Source: Paenalicyclobacillus macrosporangiidus | GTDB lineage: Bacteria; Bacillota; Bacilli; Alicyclobacillales; Alicyclobacillaceae | Direction of reading: 5' to 3' | NCBI RefSeq assembly: GCF_900116805.1 | Contig: NZ_FPBV01000016.1 | Location: 27,124 to 91,123 of the forward strand | Length of the DNA stretch: 64,000 nucleotides | Shown: one piece after another, positions 43,076-50,922 of the stretch | Layout of the letters: each line of letters opens with the position of its first letter | How positions within the stretch are numbered: position 1 is the stretch's first letter | Notes under the pieces: model-generated | The model's input: only the letters and a program-made list of their open reading frames with translations | Database searches by the model: none | Told to the model about the DNA's origin: nothing | Made by a program: the position numbers and the translations under genes

Positions 43076-43090
43076 GCTGCTTCCTCACCT

Positions 43091-43696
43091 TCATCCTTTC
43101 GCGGCGCGCCTGCGGTACAGCCACACCGCCGCTGCGGCAGCGGCGGCGACGACGGCTGCTCCGCCCAGGATGGTGCGCGATCGCGCCAGGACATCGTCCA
43201 CGTGCTCGCCGAACCAATACCCGGCGCCGACCCAGGCGGTGCACCACAACCCGGCGCCGATGCCAGTGTAGAGCACGAACGGCCGCCAGTCCATGCCGCT
43301 GAGGCCGGCCACGTAGGCGCTCACGGATCGGACACCGGGGAGGAACCGGCCCGGTGCCAGCATCCACGGTCCCCACCGGTCCATCAGGCGGGTGGTGCGA
43401 CTCATGCCGCGGTCGCTGAGCAGCGCAAGACGTCCCCCGATGCCGTGGACGAAACGGGCCCCGAAACGCCGGCTCGCCCAGAACGCCATCCCGGCTCCGG
43501 TCACGTAACCTGCGGTCCCGAACACCCACAGGCCGCCCAGGTGCATCCGGCCTTGGGCGGCGAGAAAGCCGTAGAATGCGAGCACCGCGTCTCCGGGGAA
43601 CGGCAACCCCAGTCCTTCGATGACCATCGCCACGAAGACGCCGGGAGACCCCCATCCGACGACGGCGCCGGCGAGTCCGCCGAACCAGTCCAACAC
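43091..43696 (-). CDS. DedA/SNARE-associated family membrane protein
   Basis: 201 residues, five or six hydrophobic helices. VIEGLGLPFPGDAVLAFYGFL is the DedA E-x-x-x-x-P-x-P-x-E-like region, and GRFLPGVRSVSAYVAGLSGM is the conserved F/Y-x-R-x-x-P-x-x-R loop. DedA proteins act in lipid-carrier recycling (undecaprenyl phosphate flipping) and membrane homeostasis. GTG 43696 is preferred because the GGAGG box lies 6 nt upstream; the ATG at 43702 touches it. Followed by DUF1450. Confidence 0.9.
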   Translation of the reverse strand: MLDWFGGLAGAVVGWGSPGVFVAMVIEGLGLPFPGDAVLAFYGFLAAQGRMHLGGLWVFGTAGYVTGAGMAFWASRRFGARFVHGIGGRLALLSDRGMSRTTRLMDRWGPWMLAPGRFLPGVRSVSAYVAGLSGMDWRPFVLYTGIGAGLWCTAWVGAGYWFGEHVDDVLARSRTILGGAAVVAAAAAAAVWLYRRRAAKG

Positions 43697-43887
43697 GCGC
43701 ATCCTCCTCCACGTCTTCATCCATACGACAGCGTCCAGGCGATGATGTCCCATCCACGACGGCCAGGGCTCAAAACCCGCTTCGGATGGTAGAATGGAAT
43801 GGGAATGGTTGGGGGTGGATGATGCATCATGGAAGCGAGACCGAGGGGACCTATGCGCAATCCATCCGGGATTCGGGAGGGGACGAT

Positions 43888-44856
43888 ATGACGCGGAAGG
43901 GCGCGGCACGGGCGTGGCTGTCGCTGTGGCTGATCTGCGGGGGCTTGGCGGGGTGTACCGCGCAGGGGACCGGATCGAACAACGCCACCTCCGGCGCGGG
44001 CGGACAGAATGCGGCCGAACAGACGACAAACGGGCAGGCGGTGGTAGAGACGGCCGGGGGAGCGACGAAGGGGACGGTGGCGGACTCGAAGGATGTCGTG
44101 AATCCAGACGTCATTCGGCGACACTATGCGGAGAATCATCTGAATGTGGTGAAGATACAGCCTTATCCGCAGTTCCACGGTGAATTGGTGACCTACAGCT
44201 ACGGGGATCCCACCATCCCCGACCGATGGGACTGGTGGGGCGAAGACGGCAAGCCGTACCCGCTGCCGACTTCAAAATACTTCACCACGTTGATGGAGGT
44301 GCGTGACGACACGGACATCCTGCTGATGGCCACCGGGGAGAACGACATCGACGCTTCGGTGGACTTCCCGTTCGTCATGCATTGCTATCGCATGGATGCC
44401 AAATCTCCGTTTTTCGAGGTGGATGAACCGTACTATGCCCCGTTGAATCAACCCGAGTCTTTCGGAGACAAGAAGACGGAGAGGCTCAGCGAGGTTCGGC
44501 TGACGGTTGACGGTCTGCAGGCGGCATTTGCGCCCGCTCCGGGGAAGGAGAGTTCGTTCTGGGCCGGGGCGACGGGGATTCCCGACACGAAGACCTCGTA
44601 CGACAAATCGTCCGGCGAGATGGCCATTCGGTTCCTGAACACGGCGTTGGCGCTGGATCCCAAGCGGCTCGCCGGCGAGCAGAACGAGTTTATCCGCTCG
44701 GTTTCGGTGAAGACCGACGGGGCGGACACGGTGTTGCACGTACGGCTGAAGCCGGAGGTGGGCTGGTACACCGCCAAGCGGATGTGGGTGGCAGAATCCC
44801 AGTTCCGGCTGCCGTACGTCTGGTTCACGTTTGCCGAGAATCGCCCCGACCTGTAG
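43888..44856 (+). CDS. Lipoprotein of unknown function
   Basis: 322 residues with lipobox GGLAGC at about residue 21 and a Thr/Ser/Gly-rich tether. The folded part (about 80-322) has no motif I recognise; it contains VYS-type beta strands, GDPTIPDRWDWWGEDGKPYP, FPFVMHCYRMDAKSPFFEVD and a WYTAKRMW region. Tryptophan-rich and acidic. ATG 43888 has GGGAGGGG. Divergent from the DedA gene. Likely an extracellular surface protein; no function can be assigned. Confidence 0.75.
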   Translation: MTRKGAARAWLSLWLICGGLAGCTAQGTGSNNATSGAGGQNAAEQTTNGQAVVETAGGATKGTVADSKDVVNPDVIRRHYAENHLNVVKIQPYPQFHGELVTYSYGDPTIPDRWDWWGEDGKPYPLPTSKYFTTLMEVRDDTDILLMATGENDIDASVDFPFVMHCYRMDAKSPFFEVDEPYYAPLNQPESFGDKKTERLSEVRLTVDGLQAAFAPAPGKESSFWAGATGIPDTKTSYDKSSGEMAIRFLNTALALDPKRLAGEQNEFIRSVSVKTDGADTVLHVRLKPEVGWYTAKRMWVAESQFRLPYVWFTFAENRPDL

Positions 44857-44949
44857 GGATGTGAGGGGCCGGGGCGTCAAATGGATGTGTCGAGGGGAGG
44901 TACCGGGGCGCGGCGGGGTCTCCCCTGGGGTGTCCATCTGGCGTTCGGT

Positions 44950-44977
44950 TTGGAGATGGTCCGCAACCTGATATGAT
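44950..44977 (+). promoter_or_regulatory. Probable promoter of the thiL-tsaD operon
   Basis: TTGGAG (44950-44955), 16-bp spacer, TATGAT (44972-44977), in a short AT-rich patch about 30 bp before a small reading frame that overlaps the thiL start. Confidence 0.6.
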
Positions 44978-45008
44978 ATGGAAAACGGACGAATTCAGGA
45001 GTGAAACC

Positions 45009-45119
45009 TTGTTGAGGATGCGAGAACCGGACGACATCCGCGACGCCAAGGTGCTGTATACCACGGCCGGCGGCGAAATGGACGACGCCGCGGACGGCCG
45101 GGCGGAGGGATGGGCGTGA
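45009..45119 (+). CDS. Possible 36-residue leader reading frame overlapping thiL
   Basis: TTG 45009 lies 7 nt after AGGAG and opens a frame MLRMREPDDIRDAKVLYTTA then GGEMDDAADGRAEGWA, ending in a TGA whose first bases belong to the thiL GTG start (GTGA overlap). It may translationally couple thiL or be a leader. It is too short to assign a family. Confidence 0.4.
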   Translation: MLRMREPDDIRDAKVLYTTAGGEMDDAADGRAEGWA

Positions 45120-46129
45120 ATGGGTTGGACGAGTTTGGCCTCATCGAACGGCTGGTCCAGCGGGTGCCGAGTTCCGGACGCACGGTGGTGACCGGGGTGG
45201 GGGACGACGCGGCGGTGTTGGCGGTCGATCCCGGTGAACAGGTGTTGGTCAGCACGGACGCGATGGTCGACGGGGTGCACTTCCTCACCCGCACCATGGG
45301 GTTTGCGGACGTGGGCTACAAGGCGGCCGCCTCTACCATCAGCGACATCGCGGCGATGGGCGGCGAAGCCCGGCACCTGGTGGTGGCGCTGGCCGTCCCG
45401 GAGGCCGCCCGGCTGGCGGATCTGGAGGCGCTGTACGACGGCATCGCCCTGGCCTGCCGGGATCACGAGGTCAGTGTCGTGGGCGGAGACGTCATCCGCA
45501 CCGGCGGGCCGATGGTCGTCACCTGCACGGTGATTGGCGCGGTGCCGGCGGGACAGGCGGTCTTGCGAAGCGGGGCGCGGCCGGGGGACGTGGTGTTCGT
45601 CACCGGCTGGGTCGGCGGATCGGGGGCTGGGTTGGCGCTCCTGCTCGATGGCACCCCCGTGGCGGGGGACGTGGCGGCAGAGCTGGTGGCGTGCCACCGG
45701 CGTCCGCGCGCCCAGTTGCTGGCGGGGGCCATCCTGCGCGAAGCTGGCGCGACGAGCCTCGACGACATCAGCGACGGCCTCGCCAATGAATTGAACGAGA
45801 TCAGCCGCGCCAGCGGCGTCCGCCTGCGTATCCAGGCCACGCGCGTGCCGGTGGCGCCTGCGGTGCGGGACTTCGCGCGGCGGCGGGGCGAGGACCCGCT
45901 GCGCTACGCCTGGTACGGCGGAGAGGACTACCAGCTGGTGGGGACGGCGCCTCCGTTCGCCTTTGCGCGGGCGTTGGCCCGTTGCGAGTCGTCCGGCGTC
46001 AAACTCACCCAGATTGGGCGCGTGGACGCGGGGGACGGCGTGATCGCCGAATACGAAGACGGGCGCTTGGAAGTGGTGGAGCCGAGGGGCTTCAACCACT
46101 TCGCGCCGCGGGAGGCAAACGAGCCGTGA
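45116..46129 (+). CDS. thiL: Thiamine-monophosphate kinase
   Basis: 337 residues: LDEFGLIERLVQRVP, GVGDDAAVLAV (metal/ATP Asp), LVSTDAMVDGVHF, SDIAAMGGEARHLVVALAVP, VVGGDVIRTGGP and ISDGLANELNEI. Makes thiamine diphosphate from thiamine monophosphate. GTG 45116 has GGAGG 7 nt upstream; the ATG at 45110 is 1 nt from it. It begins the thiL-tsaE-tsaB-rimI-tsaD run as in Bacilli and ends in a GTGA overlap with tsaE. Confidence 0.95.
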   Translation: MNGLDEFGLIERLVQRVPSSGRTVVTGVGDDAAVLAVDPGEQVLVSTDAMVDGVHFLTRTMGFADVGYKAAASTISDIAAMGGEARHLVVALAVPEAARLADLEALYDGIALACRDHEVSVVGGDVIRTGGPMVVTCTVIGAVPAGQAVLRSGARPGDVVFVTGWVGGSGAGLALLLDGTPVAGDVAAELVACHRRPRAQLLAGAILREAGATSLDDISDGLANELNEISRASGVRLRIQATRVPVAPAVRDFARRRGEDPLRYAWYGGEDYQLVGTAPPFAFARALARCESSGVKLTQIGRVDAGDGVIAEYEDGRLEVVEPRGFNHFAPREANEP

Positions 46130-46632
46130 AGGTGCAGCAGATGTCCATCACCAGCCGCGGCCCCGGGGAGACCCGCAGCCTGGGCGAGCGGCTGGGCGAG
46201 ATCCTGCAGCCGGGGGACGTGATTTTGCTGTCAGGGGAGCTCGGCGCCGGAAAGACGACGTTTTGCAAGGGCGTGGCGGCGGGACTCGGCGTGGCCGCGG
46301 AGGTAACGAGCCCCACCTTCACGTTGATTGCCGAGTACGAAGGACGTGTGCCGCTGGTACACATGGACCTGTACCGGCTCTGGGAGGAATCCGGGACCCA
46401 GGCGGCCAAGCAGGCCTTGGCGGACCTGGGCTGGGAGGATTACCTGGAATCGGACGCGGCGGTGTTGATTGAGTGGGCGGGGCCGGCGGCGGACGGGCTG
46501 GAGGACGCCCTCGAGGTGGAGCTGGTGGCCGCGCCCCTGCCGCGCGTGGACGAACGGGAGTTGCGCTGCCGGGCGCGCGGGCCGCGCAGCCAGGCACTGC
46601 TGGACGAGTGGGTGAAACGATGGCTGTTCTAG
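46126..46632 (+). CDS. tsaE: tRNA threonylcarbamoyladenosine synthesis ATPase
   Basis: 168 residues: Walker A LLSGELGAGKTTFCKG, EVTSPTFTLIAEY, PLVHMDLYRLW and VLIEWAG. ATPase of the TsaBDE complex that transfers threonylcarbamoyl to A37 of ANN-decoding tRNAs. GTG 46126 overlaps the thiL TGA, and its stop overlaps the tsaB start by 13 bp, so the cluster is translationally coupled. Confidence 0.95.
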   Translation: MKVQQMSITSRGPGETRSLGERLGEILQPGDVILLSGELGAGKTTFCKGVAAGLGVAAEVTSPTFTLIAEYEGRVPLVHMDLYRLWEESGTQAAKQALADLGWEDYLESDAAVLIEWAGPAADGLEDALEVELVAAPLPRVDERELRCRARGPRSQALLDEWVKRWLF

Positions 46633-47366
46633 CGATGGACACGGCGACGCAGGTGCTGGCGGCGGCCGTGCGGACGGCGGACGGACGGGAAGGTTCCGTC
46701 GCCCTTCATATCCCGCGTGGCCACTCGCGCCTGTTGCACCCGGCCCTGAAGGGCTTGTTGCAGGCGAGCGGAGTGGAGCCGGGGGCGTTGGACGAGATTG
46801 TGGTCGGTGTGGGCCCGGGTAGCTACACGGGCGTGCGCATCGGCGTCGCCGCAGCCAAGGCGATGGCGGCGTCGCTCGGCGTCCAGGTGCGTCCGGTGTC
46901 CACCCTGTGGATGATGGCGGAGGCAGCGGTGCCGGACGGTGACCGCCCCACGCTGGTGCTGCCCCTGCTGTACGCCCGAAGGCAGCGAGCATTCGGCGCC
47001 CTGTACCTGAAGCGGTCCGGCCTGTGGACGACGGTCGCGCCGGAGCAGGTGCTGCCGGTCACGGAATGGGCCGCGCGGTGGCGCGCGGCGTTGGGGGCAG
47101 AGCCCGCGTGGGACGGTGTGATCGTCCACGATTTTCCGGAGTCCGTTCGCGTGCTGCTGGGCGACGGCGGGGGCGCCGGGCGGGTGTGGACGCTGGCGGA
47201 TGCGGCAGGCCGGCTGGGGCCGGCGCTGCTGCGGCTGGGCCGCCTGCCGGAGGTTCCGGCGTTGGCCGGCGAGGCGGTGCACCGGTTGGCGCCGGAGTAC
47301 GCGCTGCCGGTGGAGGCGGAGGTCAAGCTCGCGGAGAGGAGCCTGGTGCGGCATGGCGATGGCTGA
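46620..47366 (+). CDS. tsaB: tRNA threonylcarbamoyladenosine complex subunit
   Basis: 248 residues: VLAMDTATQVLAAAV, RGHSRLLHPALKGLL and IVVGVGPGSYTGVRIGVAAA, the TsaB/YeaZ block. It is the inactive TsaD-like partner that scaffolds TsaD and TsaE. ATG 46620 lies inside the tsaE tail in another frame. Its end overlaps the rimI start by 14 bp. Confidence 0.95.
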   Translation: MAVLAMDTATQVLAAAVRTADGREGSVALHIPRGHSRLLHPALKGLLQASGVEPGALDEIVVGVGPGSYTGVRIGVAAAKAMAASLGVQVRPVSTLWMMAEAAVPDGDRPTLVLPLLYARRQRAFGALYLKRSGLWTTVAPEQVLPVTEWAARWRAALGAEPAWDGVIVHDFPESVRVLLGDGGGAGRVWTLADAAGRLGPALLRLGRLPEVPALAGEAVHRLAPEYALPVEAEVKLAERSLVRHGDG

Positions 47367-47850
47367 GGCGTGGGATCCGGACGCGGTGGTGCTGCGGCCG
47401 ATGCACTTGCGCGACCTGGACGAGGTGCTGCGGATTGAGAAGCGGTGTTTCGCCGCGCCGTGGTCCCGGCATGCCTTCTTGACGGAGTTGGTGGAGAACC
47501 AGTTCGCCCATTACACGGTGGCCGAGTACCAGGGACGGCTGGCCGGGTACGCGGGCGTGTGGCTGATCCTCGACGAGGGGCACATCACGAACATCGCCGT
47601 CGATCCGGACTTCCGCGGCCGGCACCTGGGCGAACGGCTGCTGCGCCACCTGATGGCGCAGTGCGCGGCGCACGGCATCACCCGGATGACGCTGGAGGTG
47701 CGCGTGAGCAACACCGTGGCGCAGAACCTGTATCGAAAGCTCGGCTTCGTCGGCGTGGGGCTGCGCAAGGGGTACTACACCGACAACCAGGAGGACGCGC
47801 TGATCATGTGGGTGGACCTGCCCACGCTGGACGGAGGGGACGAGGCGTGA
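47353..47850 (+). CDS. rimI: Ribosomal protein bS18-type N-acetyltransferase
   Basis: 165 residues of GNAT fold: VLRIEKRCFAAPWSRHAFLT, GHITNIAVDPDFRGRHLGERL (acetyl-CoA P-loop) and NTVAQNLYRKLGFVGVG. Acetylates N termini of ribosomal or other proteins. ATG 47353 is chosen; a second ATG six bases later is possible. A 4-bp overlap (GTGA) joins it to tsaD. Confidence 0.95.
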   Translation: MAMAEAWDPDAVVLRPMHLRDLDEVLRIEKRCFAAPWSRHAFLTELVENQFAHYTVAEYQGRLAGYAGVWLILDEGHITNIAVDPDFRGRHLGERLLRHLMAQCAAHGITRMTLEVRVSNTVAQNLYRKLGFVGVGLRKGYYTDNQEDALIMWVDLPTLDGGDEA

Positions 47851-48866
47851 GGGTGCTCGGCATCGAGACGAGTTGTGACGAGACGGCGGCGGCCGTGGTC
47901 GAGGATGGACGGCGCATTCTGGCCCAGACCGTCGCGTCCCAGGTGGCCACGCACGCCCGATTTGGCGGGGTGGTGCCGGAGGTGGCGTCGCGCCAGCACG
48001 TGCGGGATGTCACCCAGGTGGTGGCGCGCACGTTGGGGGAAGCGGGGGTGTCCTGGGGCGATCTCGACGGCATCGCGGTCACCTGCGGACCGGGATTGTT
48101 GGGTGCGCTGCTGGTCGGCGTCTCGGCGGCCAAAGGATACGCCCTGGCCACCGGCCTGCCCTTGGTGGGGGTGCACCACATCGCGGGCCACGTGGCGGCG
48201 GCCTTTCTCGAGACGGACCTGGTGCCGCCGGTGCTGGCGCTCGTGGTCTCGGGCGGGCACACGGAGATCCTCGACCTCGACGAGGGGTTCCGTTTCACGC
48301 GCCTCGGGGCGACCAAGGACGATGCGGCCGGGGAGGCGTATGACAAGGTGGCCCGGATGGTCGGCCTCGCTTACCCCGGCGGCCCGAAGGTGGACGAGCT
48401 GGCGCAACGGGGCGATCCGCAGGCGTACGACTTCCCGCGCGCGATGCTCGAGGAGGGGCTGGACTTCTCCTTCAGCGGGCTGAAATCGGCGGTGGCCGGC
48501 GAGATCGAGCGGCAGAAGCGACAGGGCGAGGCCGTCCGGGCGGAGGACGTGTGCGCCAGCTTTCAACAGGCGGTCGTCGACGTGCTGGTGGAGAAGGCGG
48601 CGCGGGCGATGCGCCAGACGGGCAGGCGCACGCTGGTGGTGGCGGGCGGCGTGGCGGCCAACCAGGGGCTGCGCCGCGCCCTGACGGCGCGCGCGGCGGA
48701 AGAAGGGTTCGCGGTGCGGTTCCCGCCGGTGCGGCTGTGTACGGACAACGCCGCCATGATTGCGGCGGCCGGGTGCGCCCTCCTGGCGCGCGGCCGCTGC
48801 GACGCACTGACCTTGAACGCGCACGCACAGTTGTCCCTCGATGCCTGGCAGGCGGGCCGTGTGTGA
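47847..48866 (+). CDS. tsaD: tRNA N6-adenosine threonylcarbamoyltransferase
   Basis: 339 residues: VLGIETSCDETAAAVVEDG, GVVPEVASRQHV, GVHHIAGHVAAAF (metal-binding HxxxH), LVVSGGHTEI and VAGGVAANQGLR. It catalyses the final transfer of threonylcarbamoyl to A37 with TsaB and TsaE. GTG 47847 has GGAGGGGA upstream. In B. subtilis ydiF follows directly; here about 7.3 kb of other genes intervene. Confidence 0.96.
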   Translation: MRVLGIETSCDETAAAVVEDGRRILAQTVASQVATHARFGGVVPEVASRQHVRDVTQVVARTLGEAGVSWGDLDGIAVTCGPGLLGALLVGVSAAKGYALATGLPLVGVHHIAGHVAAAFLETDLVPPVLALVVSGGHTEILDLDEGFRFTRLGATKDDAAGEAYDKVARMVGLAYPGGPKVDELAQRGDPQAYDFPRAMLEEGLDFSFSGLKSAVAGEIERQKRQGEAVRAEDVCASFQQAVVDVLVEKAARAMRQTGRRTLVVAGGVAANQGLRRALTARAAEEGFAVRFPPVRLCTDNAAMIAAAGCALLARGRCDALTLNAHAQLSLDAWQAGRV

Positions 48867-48869
48867 GCC

Positions 48870-48931
48870 GGGAGCGGGGCGCGGCGCTCCGCTTCTGCAG
48901 CGCAAGCCGCTCCGCGCCGCCCCCCACTCCC
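48870..48931. repeat. GC-rich palindromic element after tsaD
   Basis: GGGAGCGGGGCGCGGCG pairs with CGCCGCCCCCCACTCCC in inverted orientation, with an inner GCTT/AAGC helix. The core CTCCGCTTCTG/CAAGCCGCTCCGCG resembles the element at 37241-37293. It could act as terminator, although no T-run follows. Confidence 0.5.
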
Positions 48932-49061
48932 TTCCGCGTTACGTAGACACATCACCCCATGTCCCACTGTGCCCTACACCCTCATGGGCTGCGCGGGCGT
49001 TTCACGAAGTGTCTTGCGCAGCACAAACGGAGTGAAACGCCCACGCAACAGGATATGCACA

Positions 49062-49161
49062 ATATCCACAGACTTATCCACAGCCTCAATCCGCTTGTGG
49101 ACAGGCTTTCGACAGATTTCCACAGGTTCCGGACGGCGCTTGTCCACACGGGTGTGGACAA
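49062..49161. promoter_or_regulatory. Cluster of six DnaA-box-like 9-mers
   Basis: Within 100 bp: ATATCCACA 49062, TTATCCACA 49074 (exact consensus), reverse CTGTCCACA 49096-49104, ATTTCCACA 49116, TTGTCCACA 49140 and reverse TTGTCCACA 49153-49161. The 437-bp spacer after tsaD (48867-49303) otherwise holds the palindromic element, a promoter and no gene. Confidence 0.75.
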
Positions 49162-49173
49162 CGGAACCCTCCA

Positions 49174-49203
49174 TTGACGGTTGGTTCGAATAAGATGAAT
49201 AAT
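49174..49203 (+). promoter_or_regulatory. Promoter of the first fatty acid transporter gene
   Basis: TTGACG (49174-49179), 18-bp spacer, AATAAT (49198-49203), immediately after the DnaA-box cluster. Confidence 0.7.
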
Positions 49204-49303
49204 AAGAATCATTCTATCATTTCTGTGCCGTCTGACCGCGGGAGGGTGCTGTCCGGGCGTGCCCCCGCGGCGGTTGAAAGCGGTTACGAAAAGGGGGGCA
49301 TGT

Positions 49304-50689
49304 ATGTTTCGGCGGTTCACCAATCTGTGCGTCGCGTATGTGCAGCGTTTCATGCCGGACCCGTACTTATTCGCGGTCATCCTGACGCTGATCGTCGTGG
49401 TGCTCGACTTCTTGTGCGTGAAGGGCGTGACGCTGGGGGGCGTAGTCCGGGCGTGGTACGACGGGGTGTGGGGTTCCAAGAACATCTTCACCTTCGCCCT
49501 GCAGATGATCCTCATCCTGGTCTCCGGCTACACCCTGGCCCAGGCGCCGGTCATCCGGCGGCTGTTGGGGCGCGTCGCCGCCATCCCGAAAAACCAGGTG
49601 CAGGCGGCCATCACCTGCTTCTTCGCGGCCGGCGTGGCGTCGCTGCTCAATTGGGGACTCGGGCTGGTGGTCGGCGCCATCGTCGCCAAGGAGATCGCGA
49701 AGAAACTTCGCGAGCATATCCACTTCGCGTATATCGTCGCAGCTGGTTATATGGGGTTCATCGTGTGGGCGAGCGGGTTCTCGAGTTCGATCGCGCTCGC
49801 GAACACGGACCCCAAGTCGAGCCTGAACATCATCTACCAGTTGACGAAACAGACCGTCCCATTTCACGACACCATCTTCCAGCCGTACAACTGGCTGCCG
49901 GTGCTCGCGGCTTTCGTGCTCATTCCCATTCTGCTCAAGCGCATGGCCCCGACGTCGTCGCACGTCCCGCCCTTGGAGGCGTTGGAGGAGACAGCCGCCG
50001 GGGCGGAGGTGCCGGTCGGCGGCCCCGGCGTGCCGCGGCGACGGACGTTCGCCGAGGTGCTCGAGTCGGCCTGGATCCTGAATCTGATCCTTGCCGTCGC
50101 CGGGCTCGCTTACTTCGTCATGTCCGGCTGGACCATCAATATCAATTCCATGGTGATGTTGTTCACCATCCTGAGTCTTCTGCTGCACTGGACCCCCATC
50201 CGCTTTATCCGGGCGTTCACGGAAGCCGCCAAGTCCTCCGGCAGCCTGTTGCTGCAGTACCCGCTGTACGGGGGCATCATGGCCCTGATGGCGTACACGC
50301 CTGCGAAAGGGGTCGATCCGCTGCAGGTCGTCATCTCCAACGCCCTCGTGCACGGGGCGACCGCGGTCACCCTGCCGTTCCTAAACTTCATCGGGTCGCT
50401 GATCATCACCCTGTTTGTGCCCTCCGGCGGCGGTCACTGGGGTGTGCAGGGGCCCGTGACCATCCAGACGGCGGTGCAGATGGGCATCACCGACCCGGGC
50501 TACCTCGGGCGCCTGTCGATGTCGGTCGCGTTCGGTGAGCAGGTGGGCAACATGATCCAGCCCTTCTGGGCGTTGCCAGTGCTCGCCCTGGCAAAACTCG
50601 GCGTGCGCGACATGATGGGATTCGCCGTCGTCGCGTTCCTCATCGGCTTCGTGATCTTCGGCATCGCCACCTTCATTCCGGCCCTCTGA
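49304..50689 (+). CDS. Short-chain fatty acid transporter (AtoE/TIGR00366 family), copy 1
   Basis: 461 residues, about 11 hydrophobic helices. RFTNLCVAYVQRFMPDPYLF, SLLNWGLGLVVGAIVAKEIA, LANTDPKSSLNIIYQLTKQT and FVPSGGGHWGVQGPVTIQTA mark the family, whose members take up acetoacetate, butyrate and similar acids. ATG 49304 lies after AAGGGGGG. A second copy of identical length follows 233 bp downstream, mostly identical by eye. A terminator and a separate promoter separate them, so they are individually expressed. Confidence 0.9.
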   Translation: MFRRFTNLCVAYVQRFMPDPYLFAVILTLIVVVLDFLCVKGVTLGGVVRAWYDGVWGSKNIFTFALQMILILVSGYTLAQAPVIRRLLGRVAAIPKNQVQAAITCFFAAGVASLLNWGLGLVVGAIVAKEIAKKLREHIHFAYIVAAGYMGFIVWASGFSSSIALANTDPKSSLNIIYQLTKQTVPFHDTIFQPYNWLPVLAAFVLIPILLKRMAPTSSHVPPLEALEETAAGAEVPVGGPGVPRRRTFAEVLESAWILNLILAVAGLAYFVMSGWTININSMVMLFTILSLLLHWTPIRFIRAFTEAAKSSGSLLLQYPLYGGIMALMAYTPAKGVDPLQVVISNALVHGATAVTLPFLNFIGSLIITLFVPSGGGHWGVQGPVTIQTAVQMGITDPGYLGRLSMSVAFGEQVGNMIQPFWALPVLALAKLGVRDMMGFAVVAFLIGFVIFGIATFIPAL

Positions 50690-50693
50690 GCCA

Positions 50694-50735
50694 GGCCCGC
50701 CCCCGCTGCACCGGCCGCCGGGGCGGGCCGCTTCT
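50694..50735 (+). terminator. Terminator between the two transporter copies
   Basis: Perfect 10-bp arms GGCCCGCCCC and GGGGCGGGCC (50694-50703, 50720-50729), followed by GCTTCTC. Confidence 0.7.
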
Positions 50736-50767
50736 CACCCCCTGCCTTGCCTTCCTTCGGCTTCCGA

Positions 50768-50796
50768 TTGACAGGATTCCGAAAATCACCGATAAT
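50768..50796 (+). promoter_or_regulatory. Promoter of the second transporter copy
   Basis: Perfect TTGACA (50768-50773), 17-bp spacer, GATAAT (50791-50796). The following CTATCATCTCTCTGT is similar to CTATCATTTCTGT in the leader of copy 1. Confidence 0.8.
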
Positions 50797-50922
50797 GAGC
50801 AACGCTATCATCTCTCTGTCATCTGTTCGTCGCGCAAAGAGGGACAGGTCTCGTATCACGGCCCGGCCACCGCGCACGTGCGGATGAATGAAATCGGTTA
50901 CATGACCGAGAGGGGGGCTTCC

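Noticed and set aside
48867..49303. Chromosomal origin (oriC)
   Set aside because: DnaA boxes are present but there is no dnaA, dnaN, gidA or AT-rich unwinding region beside them.
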